From: Chloroflexota bacterium | GTDB lineage: Bacteria; Chloroflexota; Anaerolineae; Aggregatilineales; UBA2796 | Assembly: GCA_003695215.1 (NCBI GenBank) | Contig: RFIM01000263.1 | Coordinates: forward strand, 1-11,260 | Reading direction: 5' to 3' | Length of the DNA: 11,260 nucleotides | Shown: positions 6,346-11,260 of the stretch, piece by piece | Numbering within the stretch: the stretch's first letter is position 1 | How the letters are laid out: each line of letters starts with the position of its first letter | Made by a program: the position numbers and the translations under genes | Notes under the pieces: generated by a model | Told to the model about the DNA's origin: nothing | What the model saw: only the letters and a program-made list of their open reading frames with translations | Databases searched by the model: none

Positions 6346-7473
6346 TTATTTAGACCTCAGAGCCAAGCTATAGTATCCAGCGCTGCTCTGGCAGATGATG
6401 CCTTTGACTTCTAGGACGGTCAGCACGGCGCTGACGCGGCTGACAGACAAACCACTCAGGCGCACGATTGCATCAATGTGCTGCGCTTGCTCGCCCTTGA
6501 GCAGCTCTAGGATGCGCGCTTCATCAGGGCCTTCAGGCGTATAGTCCAGCGCTTGTGATGGCGCCATCTTGAGCGCTTCGGCGGCATTGGGCGCAAGCAC
6601 TTCCAGGATATCCGCAGCGCTTGTGGTGAGCGTGGCGCCGTTGCGAATCAGGGCGTTTGTGCCGCTGCTGGCAGGCGAGAGCGCGCTGCCAGGCACAGCG
6701 AAGACCTCGCGGCCTTGCTCTAGGGCGTAATCGGCTGTGATCAGCGCACCGCTTTTCTCAGAGGCTTCGACGATCAGGACGCCATAGGCCAAGCCGCTGA
6801 TGATCCGATTGCGCTGCGGGAAGTTGTGCCGCTCAGCCCGAGTGCCGAGCGGAAACTCGCTGATCAGGCAGCCGTTCGCTATGATCTGTGCGGCAAGCGC
6901 GCCTTGGGCGCTTGGATAGAGCCGATCGATGCTGCACGGCAAGACGGCGATAGTGCGCCCGCCTGCGCGCAGGGCCGCCTGATGCGCCGCTGAGTCGATG
7001 CCATAGGCTAGGCCGCTGATGATAGTCACGCCTTGGCGCGCCAACGGCTCGACGAGATGCGCCGTCATGCGTTTGCCGTATTCTGTGGCGCTGCGCGTGC
7101 CGACTACTGCCAAGGCGTTCTGATCGCAGGCTTGAAAGGTGCCGCGCACATAGAGCAGCAGCGGCGGATCGGCAATTTGCCGCAGCAGCGGCGGATAGTC
7201 AGGATCGGTGATCGGCAGCAGGCGCACGCCTAAGCGCGCCAGATGGCGCAGCGCAGGCGCTGCATCGTAGCTTTGGCGCACTTGCAGCAGCGCTTCGAGC
7301 GTCGGCTTGGGCAAGCCTGCCTCGTGCAACGCACTCTGCGGCGCGCGCCAAGCTGCCTCAGGCGTGTCATAGCGCTCCAGCAGGGCGCGCAAGTGCGCCC
7401 AGCGCAGGCTACGCACCTGATTGAATCCAAGCCAGCTGTGCAAGGCTTCTGCGGGCACGCTCATCGTCGTCAT
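6346..7473 (-). CDS. dprA: DNA-processing protein DprA/Smf
   Basis: About 375 residues. DprA binds incoming single-stranded DNA and loads RecA during natural transformation; many non-competent bacteria also keep it. The order is an N-terminal helical (SAM/HhH-like) region over roughly the first 60 residues, then the Rossmann-like DprA core with VGTRSATEYG (Gly125 in the first motif), SGLAYGIDSAAH (153-164), LPCSIDRLYP, SEFPLGT, FPQRNRIISGL and the segment GREVFAVPGS, and finally a C-terminal winged-helix domain (DEARILELLKGEQAQHIDAI onward), as in the longer DprA form. The frame stays open to TTG 7524, but the upstream part overlaps a promoter-like sequence and an inverted repeat, so I favour ATG 7473; ATG 7464 is equally possible, and neither has a strong ribosome binding site. 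It precedes manC by 16 bp. No other competence gene is visible. Confidence 0.94.
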   Translation of the reverse strand: MTTMSVPAEALHSWLGFNQVRSLRWAHLRALLERYDTPEAAWRAPQSALHEAGLPKPTLEALLQVRQSYDAAPALRHLARLGVRLLPITDPDYPPLLRQIADPPLLLYVRGTFQACDQNALAVVGTRSATEYGKRMTAHLVEPLARQGVTIISGLAYGIDSAAHQAALRAGGRTIAVLPCSIDRLYPSAQGALAAQIIANGCLISEFPLGTRAERHNFPQRNRIISGLAYGVLIVEASEKSGALITADYALEQGREVFAVPGSALSPASSGTNALIRNGATLTTSAADILEVLAPNAAEALKMAPSQALDYTPEGPDEARILELLKGEQAQHIDAIVRLSGLSVSRVSAVLTVLEVKGIICQSSAGYYSLALRSK

Positions 7474-7495
7474 GCAGGCATCAATTAGAGCGCCT

Positions 7496-7524
7496 AGCAT
7501 AGCAAAGCGGCGCATGGACGTCAA
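7496..7524 (-). promoter_or_regulatory. Candidate sigma-70-type promoter for dprA-manC
   Basis: The minus strand reads TTGACG (7519-7524, five of six bases matching TTGACA), a 17-bp spacer, then TATGCT (7496-7501, four of six matching TATAAT). Transcription would start near 7489, just upstream of the favoured dprA starts at 7473 or 7464. This is inferred from spacing and consensus only. Confidence 0.45.
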
Positions 7525-7542
7525 GTCGCGCGCCCATGCGCC
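7509..7542 (-). repeat. Perfect 9-bp inverted repeat between the ABC exporter pair and dprA
   Basis: Arms GGCGCATGG and CCATGCGCC (7509-7517 and 7534-7542) are exact reverse complements around a 16-base loop. On the minus strand it begins 11 bases after the exporter stop codon. The right arm is followed by GCTTTGCT, not a proper U-tract, so it is at best a weak intrinsic terminator. The candidate -35 TTGACG lies inside the loop, so an operator or a hairpin shared between termination and initiation is possible. Confidence 0.6.
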
Positions 7543-7553
7543 CTCTAAGCCAC

Positions 7554-9380
7554 TCAGTTGATCGGCGCGACGTCCGCTTTGCGCTGCGCTTCGATGTACT
7601 CAAGGCTTTGATGACGGAAGTAAGTGTTGTACAGCTCGGCGTAATGCCCGCCTTGCGCCAAGAGCTGCTCGTGATTGCCTTCCTCGATGATCCGACCTTT
7701 TTGGAGCACGATGATCCGATCGGCATGGCGGACGGTGCTGAGCCGATGAGCGATCACAATCGAGGTGCGATCGCGCATGATCGTGTCCAGGCCTTCTTGG
7801 ATGAGCGCTTCAGTCAGTGGATCAACGCTGGCCGTGGCTTCGTCCAGGATGAAAATGGCAGGATTCTGCAGCATGACGCGCGCTAGGGCCACCAGCTGGC
7901 GCTGGCCCATAGAGAGATTGCTGCCGCGCTCGCCCACTTCTGTATCCAAGCCGTTGCTCAAGCTCTTGAGCCAATCGCCATGGCCGATCTGCTTTGCAGC
8001 GCGCTCGACTTCCGCATCTGTGGCGCCGATCTTGCCATAGCGGATATTCTCGCGCACGGTGCCATCGAACAAAAATGGCGTCTGTGTGACCACGCCCAGC
8101 TGCGCGCGATAGGCGCTCAGATCGAGTGCGCGGATGTCCACGCCGTCGATTGTGATCTTGCCAGCTTGGAACTCGTAGAAGCGCGCGATCAGCTTGCCAA
8201 TGCTAGACTTGCCCGCGCCCGTATGCCCGACGAGCGCCAAAGTCTCGCCGGCGCGGATGTGCAGCGAGAAGTTATCCAGCACGCGCTCTTTATCGGTGTA
8301 GCTGAACTGCACGTTGATGAAAGCGATCTCGCCGCGCAGATTGGGCAAGATTCGGTTATCGCGCTGCACTACGCGCGGCTCAGAATCAATCAAGGCGAAG
8401 ACGCGCTCGCCTGAAGCCAAGCCGAGCTGAAACTGGCTCCAAAATGAGGCGATGCTGGTCAGCGGGAACCAGATCAGCGCCAAGCCTTGCGCAAAAAGGT
8501 ACCAATCGCCTGCGCTCAGCGCACCTGCATGCATGCGCAAGCCGCCAACATAGACGATCGCTGCCATAGCGAAGGCGATGATCGCGTTCAGGATCGGGAA
8601 GATGGCGCTGAAGACGTAGCCCATGCGCAAATTGATCCAGAACGAGCGCCGATTCAACTTCAGGAAGTCGGCGTAGACGGCGTGCTCTTGCCTGAAGGTC
8701 TTGGCCACGCTGATGCCTGAGATAGTCTCCTGCACCAAGGCGCTGACTTCAGCGCGCACGCGCCGTGAATGGCGGACAGTGAAGCGCGCCACTTTGCGGA
8801 AGGTGAGCGCTGTGCCGACGATCAGCGGCACCATGAGCAGCACGATCAGCGTCAAGACCAAGTCCACGAAGAGCAGGTAGACCAACAGCGCTGCGACCAA
8901 CAGCAGCTGCCCGATCAGCTCAATGGTGAGCGTGACAACGGTCGAGAAGGCCTGTGTATCCGAGGTGACGCGGCTGACGATCTTGCCTGACGGAAACTGA
9001 TCGTAGAAGGATAGATCGCGCTTTATGACTGCGTCAAAGGCATCTTCGCGCATCTTCAGCACCACATTGCCAACGGCCTCAGCCGTCAGCGAGCGGCGAA
9101 TGAAGTTGAAGAGCCAAGCTGAGGCGCCCAGTGCCGTCACTAGCAGCCCATAAGTCCAGATCAGCGTGCTCTCCTGAGTATGCTGCACTTCATCCACGCC
9201 GCGCGAGATCACAATCGGCACTACAGCGCGCGCGAGCGTATCCAGCAGCACAGTGATGCCGACGATGAACATACGGCGCGCTTCAGGCTTGAAGTAGGCC
9301 AGAATGCGGCGCACCAGCTGCCGATCGTCGTACTTGCGGTCATACGCCTCAGCGTCTAGACCATCGAAAAGGAAGCCCAT
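7554..9380 (-). CDS. ABC exporter half-transporter, consensus-Walker B subunit of a heterodimer
   Basis: 608 residues: an N-terminal six-helix type IV exporter membrane domain (residues about 35-320) followed by an ATP-binding domain. Walker A is GHTGAGKSS (Lys391), Walker B is IFILDEATAS with catalytic Glu514, and the H-loop is in IVIAHRLS. The signature is LSMGQ (489-493) instead of LSGGQ. A non-canonical signature paired with an intact Glu is the pattern of the second subunit of asymmetric exporters such as TM287/288, BmrCD and LmrCD. With the neighbour's LSGGQ it would form the active ATP site; its own LSMGQ would face the neighbour's degenerate Walker B. The substrate (drug, lipid or peptide) cannot be told. 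The start is ATG 9380 with GAAAGG eight nucleotides upstream, and the gene lies 18 bp after its partner. No peptidase C39 domain is present. Confidence 0.95.
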   Translation of the reverse strand: MGFLFDGLDAEAYDRKYDDRQLVRRILAYFKPEARRMFIVGITVLLDTLARAVVPIVISRGVDEVQHTQESTLIWTYGLLVTALGASAWLFNFIRRSLTAEAVGNVVLKMREDAFDAVIKRDLSFYDQFPSGKIVSRVTSDTQAFSTVVTLTIELIGQLLLVAALLVYLLFVDLVLTLIVLLMVPLIVGTALTFRKVARFTVRHSRRVRAEVSALVQETISGISVAKTFRQEHAVYADFLKLNRRSFWINLRMGYVFSAIFPILNAIIAFAMAAIVYVGGLRMHAGALSAGDWYLFAQGLALIWFPLTSIASFWSQFQLGLASGERVFALIDSEPRVVQRDNRILPNLRGEIAFINVQFSYTDKERVLDNFSLHIRAGETLALVGHTGAGKSSIGKLIARFYEFQAGKITIDGVDIRALDLSAYRAQLGVVTQTPFLFDGTVRENIRYGKIGATDAEVERAAKQIGHGDWLKSLSNGLDTEVGERGSNLSMGQRQLVALARVMLQNPAIFILDEATASVDPLTEALIQEGLDTIMRDRTSIVIAHRLSTVRHADRIIVLQKGRIIEEGNHEQLLAQGGHYAELYNTYFRHQSLEYIEAQRKADVAPIN

Positions 9381-9398
9381 GTGGAATGCCTTTCTGAG

Positions 9399-11195
9399 TC
9401 AATCGGCTGCGGAAGTTTCTAATGGCGGCAAGGCGATATCATAACGGGCGAAGATGCGCCGATAGTGCGGCGAACGGCGCAGCAGCTCGTCGTGCGTGCC
9501 ACTAGCGACCAAAGCGCCTGCATCCAAGACGAGGATCACATCTGCCCAGCGTATCTGCGAGAGCCTGTGCGTGATCAGGAAGGTCGTCCTGCCTTGTTGC
9601 ACTTGCCGAATGGCCTTTTGAATCTGATCTTCTGTGGCGCTGTCAATGGCGCTGGTCGAGTCGTCGAGGATCAAAATGCGCGGATTGCTCAGGAAGGCGC
9701 GCGCCAAGGCGATGCGCTGCCGCTGGCCGCCGCTGAGCGTGACGCCGCGCTCGCCGACGAGCGTTCGATAGCCATCTTTGAAGCTCATGATGAACTCATG
9801 CGCTTGTGCCATGCGCGCCGCTTGCTCGATCTGCTCTTGGGTGGCGTTCGGCACGCCAAAGGCGATGTTCTCGGCGATGCTGCGCGAGAATAGGAAGACA
9901 TCTTGCTCGATCTTGCCGATCTGCGAGCGCAGCGCATTCAAATCCCACTGGCGCACATCCACGCCGTCAATGAGAACGCGCCCGTGCGTCACGTCATAGG
10001 TGCGGTTGATCAGTTGCGTGAGCGTGCTTTTGCCCGAGCCTGTCTGCCCGACAATGGCGACAGTTTGCCCTGGCTGCACCGTGAAGCTGATGTTGTGCAA
10101 GGTATGCGTGCGCCCATAGCCAAAGCTGACGTTCTCGAAGGTCACCTGGCCGCGGATCGGCTGATTGTAGCCGCCGCTGTTCTGATCGAGTTCGGTCTCA
10201 GTGTTGAGGATGTTCACAATGCGGCGCGCGCCTTCCACGCCTGCTTGCACCAACGCGATCGAGAAGATCGAGGCGAAGGTAGGCCAGCGCAGCACGCCCA
10301 TGATGCCCATCAGCGCGATGACATCGCCAAGGCTGAGGGCGCCTTGCTGATAGAGCAGCATGCCGTGTATGAAGGCCAAGCCGAAGGCGATTCCGAACAG
10401 CAAGACGGGCAGATAGCGCGCCTCGATATAGCCTTGCCGCACGAAATAATCGCGGAATAAGCTGGCAGCCAGCCGAAACTTGCGCCGCTCGAAGGCCTCT
10501 TGCGCGCTGGCCTTCACCACTTCAATGCCACTGATGGTCTCTTCCAAGTTAGCGTTCATCTTGCCAAACTGCTCGCGCTGACGGCGCACCATTGGATTCA
10601 GGTGGCGCACGTAACGCACCACTGCCACAACATAAAGCGCGATGAAGACCAGCGGCACCAGCAGCAGCTCAAGGCGCAAAGCTGCGATGAAGATGAGCGG
10701 CACGGCGATGCCGATCGCGGTCTCGAGCGTGATCGCCACGCCAGGGTTGATCATGCCGTTCAGTTGCTGCACGTCTTCTGTGGCGCGCGCCATGATATCG
10801 CCGACGCGCTGCTGATTGTGGAAGGTCTGGCTTTTGCCCAGCAGGTTGACGTAAAGCTCTTCGCGCGCATCCACCTCAAGGCGCTGGGCGATCGTCTCAA
10901 TTGAGAGGATGCCGATCAAGCTCAGGATGCTATCAGCCAGCTTCAAGCCGAGGACGCTCAAAGCGATTGTTGGCAGCAAGGCGAGGCTCTCAGGCGCGAT
11001 CACAGCGCCAATGGCTTGCCCGATCAACGCCTCAGAAGCTGTGTATGCGGCATAAGTGCCGATGTAAAGCAGCAGTGTGGCGATGAAGAACCATTTGTAG
11101 CGCATCACATGCGCAATCAGCCAACGCACCGCGCTGCGCCGATCGTAGCGGTAGGCATTGGCAACGCTGAACTCACTTCTGACGGCGTTTGACAT
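9399..11195 (-). CDS. ABC exporter half-transporter, degenerate-Walker B subunit of a heterodimer
   Basis: About 598 residues with the same plan as the downstream partner: six membrane helices, the first around WFFIATLLLYIGTYAAY, then an ATP-binding domain. Walker A is GQTGSGKST (Lys389), the signature is canonical LSGGQ (487-491), and Walker B is ILILDDSTSAID, in which Asp512 replaces the catalytic Glu. The H-loop His in FLITHRLS is kept. Asp at this place is the hallmark of the degenerate site in heterodimeric exporters, and the degenerate-Walker B subunit is typically encoded first, as here (from memory of TM287/288, BmrCD and LmrCD). I chose ATG 11195; the frame stays open upstream, with TTG 11201 an alternative only four bases from the GAGG at 11206-11209, which is ten bases from the ATG. 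The promoter would lie beyond the right edge. Confidence 0.95.
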   Translation of the reverse strand: MSNAVRSEFSVANAYRYDRRSAVRWLIAHVMRYKWFFIATLLLYIGTYAAYTASEALIGQAIGAVIAPESLALLPTIALSVLGLKLADSILSLIGILSIETIAQRLEVDAREELYVNLLGKSQTFHNQQRVGDIMARATEDVQQLNGMINPGVAITLETAIGIAVPLIFIAALRLELLLVPLVFIALYVVAVVRYVRHLNPMVRRQREQFGKMNANLEETISGIEVVKASAQEAFERRKFRLAASLFRDYFVRQGYIEARYLPVLLFGIAFGLAFIHGMLLYQQGALSLGDVIALMGIMGVLRWPTFASIFSIALVQAGVEGARRIVNILNTETELDQNSGGYNQPIRGQVTFENVSFGYGRTHTLHNISFTVQPGQTVAIVGQTGSGKSTLTQLINRTYDVTHGRVLIDGVDVRQWDLNALRSQIGKIEQDVFLFSRSIAENIAFGVPNATQEQIEQAARMAQAHEFIMSFKDGYRTLVGERGVTLSGGQRQRIALARAFLSNPRILILDDSTSAIDSATEDQIQKAIRQVQQGRTTFLITHRLSQIRWADVILVLDAGALVASGTHDELLRRSPHYRRIFARYDIALPPLETSAAD

Positions 11196-11260
11196 AAACA
11201 ATCGGCCTCGCGTTCTGTGGCAATGCGCTTGCTGAACACTTGTTCGCTGAAGGTGATAGC
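11196..11260 (-). other. Right-edge leader of the ABC exporter operon
   Basis: Besides the GAGG ribosome binding site, no clear -10/-35 pair is visible. The minus-strand frames stay open into the window edge, so the end of an upstream gene cannot be excluded from this short piece. Confidence 0.3.

Noticed and set aside
6346..7473. A competence or DNA-uptake cluster around dprA
   Set aside because: None of the neighbours resembles comEA/EC/F, pilus or recombination genes. dprA stands alone beside manC.
7509..7542. Strong rho-independent terminator after the ABC exporter genes
   Set aside because: The stem is perfect, but the loop is long (16 nt) and there is no proper run of T after it, so I list it as an inverted repeat only.
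1..11260. CRISPR array, tRNA or rRNA genes, transposase or integrase, toxin-antitoxin or defence system
   Set aside because: No direct repeat array, no RNA gene signature and no matching protein motif was found. The minus strand is almost fully taken by the genes listed.

Overview
All recognisable genes lie on the minus strand, read from right to left, at bacterial density. Eight complete genes and one cut by the left window edge fill almost all of the sequence, and no gap exceeds about 100 bases. The DNA is GC-rich. No RNA gene, insertion sequence, integrase, CRISPR array or phage gene is visible, so this looks like ordinary chromosome. The mix (an asymmetric ABC exporter pair, DprA, a single-domain mannose-1-phosphate guanylyltransferase, a FakA/YloV-type DAK2 protein, a compact M50 site-2 protease, and a TyrA-like dehydrogenase without its catalytic His) suggests a free-living bacterium. 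Chloroflexota is my best guess, from general resemblance only and with low confidence.

Layout in the direction of transcription. Bases 11195-7554 hold two half-size ABC exporters 18 bp apart. Their motif asymmetry predicts an obligate heterodimer with one degenerate ATP site. A 9-bp perfect inverted repeat and a promoter-like sequence follow, then dprA (to 6346) and manC (6329-5268), 16 bp apart. After a gap with an uncertain gene start comes the DAK2/FakA-like protein (to 3504). An extended -10 promoter (TGTTATAAT) then opens a tight four-gene cluster: M50 protease, HD-domain protein, TyrA-like dehydrogenase and a tandem double HAD-hydrolase. Their junctions are 9 bp, 11 bp and a 4-bp ATGA overlap. 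The HAD gene runs off the left edge.

The exporter pair moves an unknown substrate, DprA handles single-stranded DNA during uptake or recombination, and ManC supplies GDP-mannose for glycans. The FakA-like protein probably phosphorylates fatty acids. The four-gene cluster is the least understood part: a membrane protease, a probable phosphohydrolase, a dehydrogenase with an altered active site, and two fused phosphatase-like domains. The sequence gives no common pathway for it. Several start codons were moved inward from the longest open frame where a ribosome binding site or family length favoured it; reasons are given per gene.
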